NCBI GenBank assembly: GCA_964562375.1
Contig: CAZLSW010000030.1
Span: 1 to 34,972, forward strand
DNA: 34,972 nucleotides
From: JAJPXC01 sp964562375
Lineage (GTDB): Bacteria; Bacteroidota; Bacteroidia; Bacteroidales; Muribaculaceae
Direction of reading: 5' to 3'
The translations under genes were made by a program, and so were the position numbers. Each line of letters opens with the position of its first letter. Within the stretch, counting starts at the first letter, position 1. The notes under the pieces were generated by a model. That model did not search any database. It saw nothing but the letters and a program-made list of their open reading frames with translations, and was not told the DNA's origin. Positions 23,334-31,404 of this stretch are shown here, in pieces.

Positions 23334-26300
23334 ATGTTTACACAATTGCAAAACCGCGCGTTACGTCGCGCAACCTTAGTGACTTTGCTGGGTGTTTCCG
23401 GTTTGCTCGTCAACGCTGCTACGGTGACCTTCACCACTGGAGGTATTACCTACAAGAGCACCGACGGCGAGACCGTGGAGATCCAGAAACCCGCTTCGGG
23501 CGTTACCTACGAGGGCGACTATGTGATTCCCGCTACCGTGGAGAACGACGGCGTCACCTACTCGGTGGCCAAGATGAACGCCTTGGCCTTCAAGAACAAC
23601 ACTACCGTTACCGGCCTTGACCTCGGTGCTACCGCCATTACCTCGGTGGGCCGTACCGCTCTCGGTGGCATGACCGCGCTGAAGACCCTGGTGCTTCCCT
23701 CGGGCCTTACCACCATTTCCTCCGACGCCATGTCGGGCGACTCCGCTCTTGAGGCTGTGGTAATTCCCGGAGGCGTTACCAAGATTAACTCCAACACCTT
23801 CCAGGACTGCTACGCTTTGAAGGACCTCACCTTCGCAGCTGGCTCGGAGGCTCTGTCGCTCACCAACACAATGTGGGGTTCGTCAACCCTCAACAGCCTC
23901 ACCCTGGAGAACCTGACCATCAACCGCGCGCTCGACCTTGAGTCAACCAATCTGGCCGACCAGCCTTTCGCCAACATCAAGTCGATTAAGAACGTTGTGC
24001 TTGCCGACGGCCTCACTTCGGTGCCCCAGTACATGTTCCAGAACTGTACCGGCCTTACCACCATCAACATCCCTTCGACCGTCACCTCCATCGGCTCGCA
24101 GGCATTCTACAACACCGGTATTACCTCGGTTGTGATCCCCAACGGCGTTACCACCATTAACGCTTCGACCTTCTACAACTGCTCGTCGCTGGCTTCGGTA
24201 ACCCTTGGCAACGCCACCACCTCGATTGGTGCCATGGCATTCTACAAGGCCGCTATCACCTCCATCAACTTCCCCGAGACCCTTACCTCCATCGGCGCTC
24301 AGGCATTCCAGGCTTGCTCCATCGGTGGCGAGGTTACCTTCCCCTCGGCCCTGCAGTCGATTGGCGACAAGGCTTTCCAAGGCAACAATGCTACCGTCTA
24401 CAACATCCCCGCGTCGCTTACCTCGATCGGCAGCTCTTGCTTCTACAACAACACCAAGCTCACCAAATTCACGGTTGACGCTGCCAATGAGGCTTACAAG
24501 GTATCGGACGGGGGCGCTCTCGTCACCAAGGACGGTGCCAAGATCCTCAGCTACCCGGTAGCATCCTCGGCTACCTCTTACACCGACAACATCGCTGTTG
24601 AGGTTGACGCTTACGCTTTCTGCAAGGCTACCAAGCTCACCGAAATCAACCTCCCCGCTTGCCTCACCTACGGCGACTACTCGCTGTCCAACACCGGCAT
24701 TACCTCCTACGCCCTCAACGGCACAATCGGCCGCTACGTACTGGCCAACAACGCCAACCTCGTTGACGTGACCGTTGACTCCAACGAGTGCCCCACCGGC
24801 GTCGTTAAAGGCTGTACCGCTCTTACCTCTTACACCACCCTCCAGGATGTGGTAATCGTTCGTCAGGACGCCTTCAACGGTTGCACCGCTCTTAAGGACC
24901 TCAACCTTGGCTCGATTCTCGCTATCCTCGAGGCTGACTGCTTCGCTGGTTGCAACGGCTTGAACATCATCGTGGGTGCCACCTACCCCGCCGCTATGGC
25001 TTCGGGCGTGTTCACCGAGGAGACCGTGATGAGCGCTACCGTGCCCACCGCATTGGTTGACTCCTACAAGAAAGCCGCCGGCTGGCAATATCTCACCATC
25101 AAGGGCGACGAGAACCTGGAAATCGGTGGTGCCGACATGGGCATGCCCGACGGCCTTTACTACGCTGGCCCCGATGGCAACCTTTACTGCTACTACGCCG
25201 ACGGCCAATTTGACAGCTACGACGTAGGCGGTCTTCCCCACACCTTCCAGCTCGCCCAGTTCAGCCACCGTATTTACGGCGCATCGGCTGGTAAAAAATT
25301 CTATTATGAGAATCCTTCCGCGACCACTGGCGACGGTGTGCTCTTCTACATCTCCAAGATTGGCGGTAATGTCTTCCAGGCTACCGTTCTCGACAACGCT
25401 GGAGGCAATGCGTTCAAGGATCCCAACGGTCTTTATATCTACGGCGACACCCTCTATGTAAACGACCGTAACGTGTGCGCCCGCAAAATCGCTGCCGACG
25501 CTATCTCCCTGCCTATTGATTATCCCTCATGGTTTGAGAACAACTGGATGTTCTATTACAACAATCCTTGGGTATACGGCTGTATCAAGGCTGGCTTCGC
25601 CATCACTCAGGATCAGGACGACGAGGGCAACCCCGAGCCCCTATACTGGTTCGCTTTCAAGTACAACGGTGAGGGTATCTTCCGCTTCAAGGAGAAGCAC
25701 ATCGGTTCGTCATCCGCAGCTGGTCCCGACCCCGGTTATACTCCTATCTTCTCCACCAACGGCACTATCATGACCACCTTCAACATCGACGAGAAGAACG
25801 GTCACCTCTATATCTATATCGAGACTGCCAACAACGGCAAGGACACCCAAGTGCTGGGCGGCCTCTACCGCTATAACATCAGCGACCTGATGGCTGAAAA
25901 CGCAAGCGATATCGTTAACGTTCCCCGCCAGCTGATCGACGGCGCTCCCGTTTACTGGGAAGGCTCCTCCACCAACGAGCACGTGGGTATCTCCCAGCTC
26001 ACCATCGACGAGAATGGCGAGTACATGTACTGGTGCTATCGCGCTCCCTCGGAGAGCGACATCCAGAACGTGGCCAACGAGGCCGCAGGTCACTACAAGT
26101 GGGCTGAGGACTACGACGCTACCAACCCCCGTCACGTCACCGGTATCAAGCGCATCAAGCTCGGCGAGGCGAATCCCGAGGTTGAGACCGTTGTAACAGG
26201 CGTTGAGGGCTACGGCGTGGTTCCCGTCAACTTCGCTGGCTCCATCAAGCCCAACGATGGCAAGGAGGGCGTACAGAACGTCAACATCAACGAGAAGGCC

Positions 26301-26507
26301 GCTTACGACCGCATCAATGTTGCCGGCAACTCCTTCGCCACCACCGAGAACGCCAAGGTTAACGTTTACAACGCCAATGGCCAGCTCGTGATCTGCAACG
26401 CTGTCGTTGCCGACGAGCTCACCACCATCGATGGCGCTGGCGTATACGTCGTTGAGGCTATCTTCGCCGACGGTGCCAAGCAAGTAATCAAGATGGCTGT
26501 GAAGTAA
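23334..26507 (+). CDS. Secreted leucine-rich-repeat (BspA-like, LRR_5) surface protein
   Basis: A 1057-residue exported protein. A signal peptide is visible (RALRRATLVTLLGVSGLL then VNA, cleaved near 28). Residues of about 30-590 are BspA/TpLRR-type repeats of 22-24 residues with the phrases TSIGAQAF, LTSIGSSCFYN and VVIPNGVTTI; such solenoids usually bind host or bacterial surfaces. Residues of about 600-980 look like a beta-propeller (GLYYAGPDGNLYCYY, NGHLYIYIE, GLYRYNISDL), which is inference. The last 75 residues (KVNVYNANGQLVICN then GVYVVEAIFADG) resemble a type IX secretion C-terminal sorting domain, matching the PorE-like gene at 4302. Codon use is strongly biased to C-ending codons, hinting at high expression. 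It has its own promoter and a terminator. Confidence 0.88.
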   Translation: MFTQLQNRALRRATLVTLLGVSGLLVNAATVTFTTGGITYKSTDGETVEIQKPASGVTYEGDYVIPATVENDGVTYSVAKMNALAFKNNTTVTGLDLGATAITSVGRTALGGMTALKTLVLPSGLTTISSDAMSGDSALEAVVIPGGVTKINSNTFQDCYALKDLTFAAGSEALSLTNTMWGSSTLNSLTLENLTINRALDLESTNLADQPFANIKSIKNVVLADGLTSVPQYMFQNCTGLTTINIPSTVTSIGSQAFYNTGITSVVIPNGVTTINASTFYNCSSLASVTLGNATTSIGAMAFYKAAITSINFPETLTSIGAQAFQACSIGGEVTFPSALQSIGDKAFQGNNATVYNIPASLTSIGSSCFYNNTKLTKFTVDAANEAYKVSDGGALVTKDGAKILSYPVASSATSYTDNIAVEVDAYAFCKATKLTEINLPACLTYGDYSLSNTGITSYALNGTIGRYVLANNANLVDVTVDSNECPTGVVKGCTALTSYTTLQDVVIVRQDAFNGCTALKDLNLGSILAILEADCFAGCNGLNIIVGATYPAAMASGVFTEETVMSATVPTALVDSYKKAAGWQYLTIKGDENLEIGGADMGMPDGLYYAGPDGNLYCYYADGQFDSYDVGGLPHTFQLAQFSHRIYGASAGKKFYYENPSATTGDGVLFYISKIGGNVFQATVLDNAGGNAFKDPNGLYIYGDTLYVNDRNVCARKIAADAISLPIDYPSWFENNWMFYYNNPWVYGCIKAGFAITQDQDDEGNPEPLYWFAFKYNGEGIFRFKEKHIGSSSAAGPDPGYTPIFSTNGTIMTTFNIDEKNGHLYIYIETANNGKDTQVLGGLYRYNISDLMAENASDIVNVPRQLIDGAPVYWEGSSTNEHVGISQLTIDENGEYMYWCYRAPSESDIQNVANEAAGHYKWAEDYDATNPRHVTGIKRIKLGEANPEVETVVTGVEGYGVVPVNFAGSIKPNDGKEGVQNVNINEKAAYDRINVAGNSFATTENAKVNVYNANGQLVICNAVVADELTTIDGAGVYVVEAIFADGAKQVIKMAVK

Positions 26508-26584
26508 ACCAGAAGCGTGGGAGTCATCCCCCGCATCCCATCAATAGAATGTAAGTCGGGTCGACCCCGGCCCGACATTATAGA

Positions 26585-26613
26585 AAAGTGCCGTCCTTCG
26601 GGGCGGCATTTTT
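26585..26613 (+). terminator. Terminator after the LRR protein gene
   Basis: TGCCGTCC-TTCG-GGGCGGCA with one G-T pair, an A-rich lead and a T5 tail. A further stem GTCGGG / CCCGAC lies just before it (26555-26576). Confidence 0.85.
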
Positions 26614-26622
26614 CATTTGCGC

Positions 26623-26653
26623 TTGGCCGTAACGGAAATTTTGCGTAAGTTTG
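26623..26653 (+). promoter_or_regulatory. Promoter of the 26677 gene
   Basis: TTGG (26623-26626), 19 bases, TAAGTTTG (26646-26653), a perfect -7 element. It lies inside the longest open frame and so excludes the ATG at 26617 as the start. Confidence 0.65.
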
Positions 26654-26676
26654 CGGTGCAATATATCTATCCCGCC

Positions 26677-27447
26677 ATGACAACGATGCTTTCAACCCAG
26701 CAAATCTACAACCAGCTGCTCGCCGCCGAGGGTCTGGTGCTACTCGCGCGTGAGCGAGGCCCCGAGAGCCACGCCAACATCATCGCCTCCCTGCGCGAGC
26801 GCCTCCTCAATATCCTCGACCATCTCCCCGATATCGATGATGTCGGCCCCCAAACCCCCGAAACGGGGGCTTCCCAGGCGAGCCAGGCAGGAAGTCCCGC
26901 CGTGTCGGCGGGACAGCCCCAGGCGGCCGCGGCAGTCCTAGAGGGGAGGGCCTTGGACGGCCATCAAGAAGCCCATCCCGAAACTCCCGAGATTTCCGGG
27001 ATTTCCGAGATTTCCGGGATTTCCGAGATTTCCGGGATTCCCGAAATTTCCGAGATTCGCGAGATTTCCGAAAATCCCGCTCCATCAGCTTGCGCCGATC
27101 AGCCGCTCAGCCGCTACATCGATAATGCCCCCGATGAAGAGGATAATGGCCCCGAGGAAGATGAAATAGATGAGGATGAAATAGTGGATGACGAGGAGCC
27201 CGAGGAGAAATCCCCCGCCTCAAGGAAGCTCCGCCTCACCCTCAACGACCGTTTCCGCTTCCGCCGCGAGCTGTTCGGCAACAGCAACGCCGACCTTGAC
27301 GACGCTATCAACCTCGTGGAAGCCATGCGTTCACTCTCCGAAGCCGAGGAGTATTTCTACGCCGACCTTGGCTGGGACCGTGACAACGAGGAGGTGCAGG
27401 CGTTCATGGACCTTATACGCCAATATTTCACCGGTCAACCCTATTAA
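26677..27447 (+). CDS. Conserved hypothetical protein with an internal SEISGI repeat
   Basis: A 256-residue protein of unknown function. The N-terminal 45 residues are helical (LSTQQIYNQLLAAEGLVLLA). The middle (about 50-180) is low complexity: Ala/Gln-rich, then a block coded by a 9-bp tandem repeat giving SEISGI units (residues about 104-134), then a very acidic stretch. The C-terminal 70 residues (LRLTLNDRFRFRRELFGNSN, then LVEAMRSLSEAEEYFYADLG and a closing helix) look folded and are, to my knowledge, conserved in Bacteroidales. Start options are 26677 and 26686; both lie downstream of the promoter. It is followed three bases later by rsmI, so the two are co-transcribed. Confidence 0.82.
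   Translation: MTTMLSTQQIYNQLLAAEGLVLLARERGPESHANIIASLRERLLNILDHLPDIDDVGPQTPETGASQASQAGSPAVSAGQPQAAAAVLEGRALDGHQEAHPETPEISGISEISGISEISGIPEISEIREISENPAPSACADQPLSRYIDNAPDEEDNGPEEDEIDEDEIVDDEEPEEKSPASRKLRLTLNDRFRFRRELFGNSNADLDDAINLVEAMRSLSEAEEYFYADLGWDRDNEEVQAFMDLIRQYFTGQPY
26989..27076 (+). repeat. In-frame 9-bp tandem repeat (GAGATTTCC/GGGATTTCC)
   Basis: About nine to ten degenerate copies of a 9-base unit alternate between GAGATTTCC and GGGATTTCC, keeping the reading frame and coding alternating Glu-Ile-Ser and Gly-Ile-Ser. A change of one unit adds or removes three residues without a frameshift. Confidence 0.9.
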
Positions 27448-27450
27448 GCG

Positions 27451-28170
27451 ATGAGCGGAAAGCTTTACGTGGTACCTACCCCAGTGGGGAATCTCGCCGA
27501 CATGTCGCCAAGAGCCGTGGAGACCCTCCGCAACGCCGACTTGATACTGGCCGAGGACACCCGCACGTCGTCGGTACTGATGCGTGCCCACGACATTACC
27601 ACACCCATGCAGAGCCACCACAAGTTTAACGAGCATCGCGCCGTGGCTCCCGTGATCGAGCGATTGAAAGCGGGCGAGACCATAGCTTTGGTTTCCGACG
27701 CTGGCACCCCCGGCATCTCCGATCCAGGATTCATGCTCACGCGCGAGTGCCGATTGAACGACATCCCTGTTGAGACGCTTCCCGGTCCAACTGCCTTCGT
27801 CCCTGCTTTGGTCAACTCGGGGTTGCCCTGCGACCGTTTCTTCTTTGAGGGTTTCCTCCCGGCCAAGAAAGGTCGTGCCACCCGCTTGGGGGAATTAGCC
27901 GCGTTACCCGTCACATTTATCATCTACGAATCACCCTTGCGACTGGCCAAGACATTGGAGGAATTGGCGGGAGTGTGTGGCGAGGATCGTCCGGCATCGG
28001 TGTCAAGGGAGATTTCCAAGCTGCACGACACCACCCATCGGGGCACGTTGGGCGAGCTTGCCGCCTATTTCCGCGAAAACAATCCCCGCGGAGAGATTGT
28101 TATCATTGTCGGAGGAGCCAACCAAGAGAAGGCTCCCAAGATACATCGCAACAAATATAAAAGCGTTTAG
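27451..28170 (+). CDS. rsmI: 16S rRNA (cytidine(1402)-2'-O)-methyltransferase RsmI
   Basis: A 239-residue SAM-dependent methyltransferase of the tetrapyrrole-methylase fold that 2'-O-methylates C1402 of 16S rRNA in the decoding centre. Visible family blocks are LYVVPTPVGNLADMSPRAVE, LAEDTRTS, VSDAGTPGISDPG, LPGPTAFVPALVNSGLP and SREISKLHD. It follows the hypothetical gene after three bases. The last two sense codons and the TAG stop are made of the first unit of a GCGTTTA tandem array that continues beyond the gene, so the extreme C-terminus may have been reshaped by the repeat. Confidence 0.95.
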   Translation: MSGKLYVVPTPVGNLADMSPRAVETLRNADLILAEDTRTSSVLMRAHDITTPMQSHHKFNEHRAVAPVIERLKAGETIALVSDAGTPGISDPGFMLTRECRLNDIPVETLPGPTAFVPALVNSGLPCDRFFFEGFLPAKKGRATRLGELAALPVTFIIYESPLRLAKTLEELAGVCGEDRPASVSREISKLHDTTHRGTLGELAAYFRENNPRGEIVIIVGGANQEKAPKIHRNKYKSV

Positions 28171-28207
28171 CGTTTAGCGTTTAGCATTTAGCGCTTAGCG
28201 CTTAGCG
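28163..28207 (+). repeat. 7-bp tandem array (GCGTTTA) at the rsmI 3' end
   Basis: Six units (GCGTTTA three times, GCATTTA, GCGCTTA twice) plus GCG. The first unit supplies the rsmI stop codon. The same heptamer recurs at the nrdG start (31295-31350). Confidence 0.9.
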
Positions 28208-28253
28208 ACGAAAAAATCAGAAAACAAAGGTTTCAACTAAATCCTATAACAAA

Positions 28254-29111
28254 ATGAAAAAATTACTTACAGGAATCGCAGTGTGCGCCTTGGTGCTCAC
28301 AGCTTGTGGAAAGAAGGACGGTAGCGCCGAGGGCGTGCCCACAACCCACGACTCGCTCGAGGTGGCATTGGCCAATCAGGACAGCCTCCTCTCCCTAATG
28401 AACGACATCACCGACGGCATGGCACAAATCAAGGACTTGGAGCAGATTCTCTCCTCCACCACCAACCTTGGTGCCGAGAGCCAGTCGAAGCGTGAGCAGA
28501 TTCGCGCCGACATGCTCGCCATCCAGCAAACCCTGCAGGAGCGCCGCGAGCGCATCGAGCAACTGGAGGCCAAATTGGCTTCTTCCGGCTCCAACAACGC
28601 CACCCTGCGCAAATCCATCGAGAGCCTGAAGGCACAACTCGACCAGCAGGAGCAAACCATGGCCGGCCTTCGTCAAGAGCTTGCAGCCGCCAATATCAAG
28701 ATTCAGGAGCAGGGCGTGACCATCGACTCGCTGAATACCCGCGTGGGTGACGTCACCTCGGAACGCGACGCCGCCGAGCAGTATGCCGGACAGCTCACCG
28801 AGGAACTCAACACATGCTATTACGCAGTGGGTTCCAAGAATGAGCTTGACAAATTGGGTATCATCAAGAAAGGTGGCTTCCTCAAATCGCAGAAGTTGAA
28901 AGCCAGCGACTTCACCCCAGGCTCGTTCAACAAGGGCAACAAAACTACCCTTACGGTGCTCGACCTTCACTCCAAGAAGGCCAAGGTGCTTACCTCACAG
29001 CCTACCGACTCTTATGAGCTGGTTGACCAAGACGGCCACAAGGTGCTGAAGATCACCAACCCCACCAAGTTCTGGAGCACCTCCAATTACCTCGTAGTCC
29101 AAATCGACTAA
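28254..29111 (+). CDS. Coiled-coil lipoprotein of unknown function
   Basis: A 285-residue lipoprotein: signal MKKLLTGIAVCALVLTACGK with lipobox LTAC and Cys18. Residues of about 30-190 form a long coiled coil (repeats such as LEQILSSTT, RERIEQLEAKLASSG, KAQLDQQEQTMAGLRQELAA). The C-terminal 95 residues form a small domain beginning NTCYYAVGSKNELDKLGIIK and ending FWSTSNYLVVQID, a pairing I associate with Bacteroidales envelope proteins of unknown role. It is probably anchored in the inner or outer membrane with the coiled coil crossing the periplasm. The final four bases overlap the 3' end of the convergent membrane-protein gene. No clear promoter was found; it may be read from the rsmI transcript. 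Confidence 0.87.
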   Translation: MKKLLTGIAVCALVLTACGKKDGSAEGVPTTHDSLEVALANQDSLLSLMNDITDGMAQIKDLEQILSSTTNLGAESQSKREQIRADMLAIQQTLQERRERIEQLEAKLASSGSNNATLRKSIESLKAQLDQQEQTMAGLRQELAAANIKIQEQGVTIDSLNTRVGDVTSERDAAEQYAGQLTEELNTCYYAVGSKNELDKLGIIKKGGFLKSQKLKASDFTPGSFNKGNKTTLTVLDLHSKKAKVLTSQPTDSYELVDQDGHKVLKITNPTKFWSTSNYLVVQID

Positions 29112-29431
29112 CCTCTCTTCAAGGCCGGGATGATCAAGTAGCCCAGCCACGTAAGAGTAGCCAATACCGCGGCGGCTGTTTCCACAAGCATTGCTTGGGA
29201 GATGGCCGCTTCCTTTATCTCTCCCCAAAGCCATGTCCATCCGCCAGCGAGCAGCAACGCCGTCACCACGAAGGTCGCTTTCTCCACGGTGGAGAACAAT
29301 GGCCGTTCCTTCTCGGGCAGGCGGTTCATCACCTTGCGCGTGAACCATTGGTCGCTCCTTTCTTTAGGCAACTCCTTCTGCAACAATTCTCGCAGACACT
29401 CATCCTGGGGTATATTTTCTTGTCGTTTCAT
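29108..29431 (-). CDS. Small two-span membrane protein downstream of the ECF sigma gene
   Basis: A 107-residue protein with a charged N-terminal half (CLRELLQKELPKERSDQWFT) and two hydrophobic spans at about 51-69 (ATFVVTALLLAGGWTWLWG) and 80-103. Its ATG overlaps the ECF sigma stop by four bases (29428-29431), the usual arrangement for a membrane anti-sigma factor or another protein tuned to the sigma level. No zinc-binding anti-sigma motif (HxxxCxxC) is present, so an anti-sigma role is inference from position. The 3' end overlaps the convergent lipoprotein gene by four bases. Confidence 0.8.
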   Translation of the reverse strand: MKRQENIPQDECLRELLQKELPKERSDQWFTRKVMNRLPEKERPLFSTVEKATFVVTALLLAGGWTWLWGEIKEAAISQAMLVETAAAVLATLTWLGYLIIPALKRG

Positions 29432-29958
29432 TCTTTGAGATATTTGGCCATCTTTTGACGGCTACGGTTGAGATAAGATTTGACGGTGCCTTGCGGCATT
29501 CCTGTGATTTTAACTATGCGGTCGATAGGCTGGTCCTCGAGGTAGAAAAGCAGCGTGACAGTACGCTCGTTGTCGTTAAGGGCTTGCATCGCCTGGGCCA
29601 CATCCACCCGAGCGGCTGTCACCCTATGGGTGTCGCCCGGGGCCATTAACGGGGGAGCGTCATCGAGGTCGACGTCGGGATGTTGCGCCCGTCGATATGT
29701 GAGAAACTCACGGTAGGCGATGGAATATAGCCACGTCTTGAACCTAGCCACTCCCCGGAACGATCGTATTGCCATATAAGCCTTCAGGAACGTCTCTTGA
29801 GCCAGGTCGTCGGTGAGTGAAGCGTCGCCCATTGTGAGGTTAAGCAGGAATCGCCGCAAGCCGCCCTCGTAGGCCACGACCAATCGCCCGAATGCCTCGC
29901 GGGAGTCGCCGGCAAGGCATCGGGTGATCAGCGCAAGCTCTTCAATACGGCTAAGCAT
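29428..29958 (-). CDS. ECF-family RNA polymerase sigma factor
   Basis: A 176-residue sigma factor with only regions 2 and 4. Region 2 (about 20-90) has LTDDLAQETFLKAYMAIRSF and FKTWLYSIAYREFL. Region 4 (about 120-172) has the helix-turn-helix LEDQPIDRIVKITGMPQGTVKSYLNRSRQKM. It would direct polymerase to a small stress or envelope regulon. It sits 12 bases after the DUF6249-like lipoprotein gene and overlaps the two-span membrane protein gene by four bases, so the three form one transcription unit in which the flanking membrane proteins may sense or restrain it. Confidence 0.93.
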   Translation of the reverse strand: MLSRIEELALITRCLAGDSREAFGRLVVAYEGGLRRFLLNLTMGDASLTDDLAQETFLKAYMAIRSFRGVARFKTWLYSIAYREFLTYRRAQHPDVDLDDAPPLMAPGDTHRVTAARVDVAQAMQALNDNERTVTLLFYLEDQPIDRIVKITGMPQGTVKSYLNRSRQKMAKYLKE

Positions 29959-29970
29959 GGCGCTTGAGGG

Positions 29971-30723
29971 TTAGCGCATGGGAGGATAAGGAGGATACGG
30001 GGGCTGGTTCTCGCCGCTGCCAGGGATGGGAGGCACGCCCTGGTTACCGCCCTTGGAGGTGAAGTAGGTGATCAGCTGACCGATGCCGATAAACCCGGGA
30101 ATCGAGCAGCAGAAGGCTACAAACCAGCAGTCGTTGACCGCGAATGCCAGGAACAGGCACAAGCCCACGGCGATATTCTTCCACGCCTTCTGTAATAGTT
30201 GGGGATTACGTCCTCGGCCATTGTCGGCGGAGCGACCGCCTGTGTAGAACGCCTCGGGTAACTCATAATCGTTTTCGATGGCCGTGAGTATCACTTGGTT
30301 GCGCATGCGGTTGCGCTTCAGGATAAACACGATGATCGCTATCACGCAACCAAGCACAATCAGCACAATGGCCCCAAAGACAATAGCCACAACGGCTACC
30401 ATTGGGCCGTCCTCATCCTCGGGCGCGTTGATCACCAGGGTGAAGGTGGGCACCTTTGTGGCCTTTTTCACCGCTTGGATGGTGTCGTTGATAGCCGTCA
30501 TGGTGGAATCAACGATAGCGTTGGCCGTGGTGTCGATGATGGAGGTGGATTGCACGGTCTCGACGGCCATTTCGTAGTCGTCATCGTCCTCATCGTTGCA
30601 GATTAGGATATCTTGGACAGCTTCAGTACCCTTTTTCAAGAGGTCGTCATAGGAGGGTCCGCGGTGACAAGAGGCAAGCCCGAGCATGGAGACCAACGCG
30701 AGTAAGAGTGGTAATTTTTTCAT
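29971..30723 (-). CDS. DUF6249-like membrane lipoprotein
   Basis: A 250-residue protein with a lipoprotein signal (LALVSMLGLASC, Cys19 when started at 30723). An acidic and threonine-rich periplasmic stretch follows (about 20-100), then a strong membrane span at about 105-135 (VAVVAIVFGAIVLIVLGCVI), a basic segment (LKRNRMRNQ), a further hydrophobic pair at about 182-218, and a proline-rich tail (PPYPPYPPMR). The middle and C-terminal part resembles Bacteroidetes DUF6249 proteins; function unknown. I start at MKKLPLLLAL (30723), eight residues inside the longest frame, because that gives a normal lipoprotein signal. It is the first gene of an operon with the ECF sigma factor. Confidence 0.8.
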   Translation of the reverse strand: MKKLPLLLALVSMLGLASCHRGPSYDDLLKKGTEAVQDILICNDEDDDDYEMAVETVQSTSIIDTTANAIVDSTMTAINDTIQAVKKATKVPTFTLVINAPEDEDGPMVAVVAIVFGAIVLIVLGCVIAIIVFILKRNRMRNQVILTAIENDYELPEAFYTGGRSADNGRGRNPQLLQKAWKNIAVGLCLFLAFAVNDCWFVAFCCSIPGFIGIGQLITYFTSKGGNQGVPPIPGSGENQPPYPPYPPMR

Positions 30724-30792
30724 ATTGTGATGCGTTTTTATTGTCATTTACCTCTTAGACGCGCCAGCCCGTAAAAAGGTTGCAACACGGCT

Positions 30793-30830
30793 ATCCTTTC
30801 TTCCTTTCTTCCTTTAAAGGACTAAAGGAT
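30793..30830 (-). repeat. CCTTT/AAAGG repeat block after nrdG, possible weak terminator
   Basis: CTTTCTTC units are followed by AAAGGAT units, giving an inverted pair ATCCTTT (30793-30799) / AAAGGAT (30824-30830) with a central CCTTTAAAGG. It touches the nrdG stop at 30838. Confidence 0.5.
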
Positions 30831-30837
30831 CAAAGGA

Positions 30838-31308
30838 TTATGTTCCCCCGGAACCTACCTCGATTATCCTTTGGTTGCTGGAGCCGCGGAAGAGCAGGTC
30901 ACGGTCCTTGAGGGCCTCGATAAAGGGGCCGTCGACCATCACATCAATATAGGGCAGGATGCGTGACAGTGAGGGCGATTCCTTCACCTGCTCGTAGGTA
31001 AAGCCTGTGTAGAGCCATATATTGCGCCCCTGCTCCTTCACTCTCCGGCACAGCTCCACCACCCCGTCAATCTGATACAGGGGGTCGCCCCCGCTGAGGG
31101 TGACATCGAAGTCGTTTTCCTCAATGCGGGCGATAAGCTCGTCAATCGGCCAATCCTCGCCAGCGTCAAAAGGCCACGACTGGGGATTATGGCATCCCGG
31201 ACAGGCGTGGGCGCATCCCGCAAGGTATAATGACGTGCGAAGACCCGGACCGTCGACGCTTGTCCCGTCCACGATCCGGATCACTCTCAATGTCGTAGCG
31301 TTTAGCAT
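30838..31308 (-). CDS. nrdG: Anaerobic ribonucleotide reductase activating protein NrdG
   Basis: A 156-residue radical-SAM activase that installs the glycyl radical on NrdD. The iron-sulfur motif is CAHACPGC (Cys32, Cys36, Cys39) and the SAM-binding GGDPLYQ follows at about 74-80. SVDGPGLRTSLYLAGC is the family N-terminus. The first codons (MLNATT) are made of the tandem heptamer that fills the gap to nrdD, so the ATG at 31308 is itself part of a repeat unit; a TTG at codon 7 is an alternative start. It follows nrdD after 96 bases on the same strand. Confidence 0.94.
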   Translation of the reverse strand: MLNATTLRVIRIVDGTSVDGPGLRTSLYLAGCAHACPGCHNPQSWPFDAGEDWPIDELIARIEENDFDVTLSGGDPLYQIDGVVELCRRVKEQGRNIWLYTGFTYEQVKESPSLSRILPYIDVMVDGPFIEALKDRDLLFRGSSNQRIIEVGSGGT

Positions 31309-31402
31309 TTAGCGTTTAACCTATAGCATTTAGCGTTTAGCATTTAGCATTTAGCCTAATAGCTTAGCTATTAACCTTAAACTTTAAACTTTAAACTTTA
31401 AA
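31295..31402. repeat. Heptamer arrays (GCGTTTA/GCATTTA and ACTTTAA) between nrdD and nrdG
   Basis: The whole gap is repeats. GCGTTTA/GCATTTA units run from inside nrdG to about 31354. A perfect palindrome TAATAGC-tta-GCTATTA follows at 31357-31373. ACTTTAA units then run from about 31374 to 31402, ending at the nrdD stop (31405-31407). Confidence 0.88.
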
Positions 31403-31404
31403 CC

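Noticed and set aside
29108..29111. Four-base overlap of the convergent lipoprotein and membrane-protein genes as a sign of frameshift
   Set aside because: Both frames are complete with normal ends. Short 3' overlaps of convergent genes are common in compact genomes.
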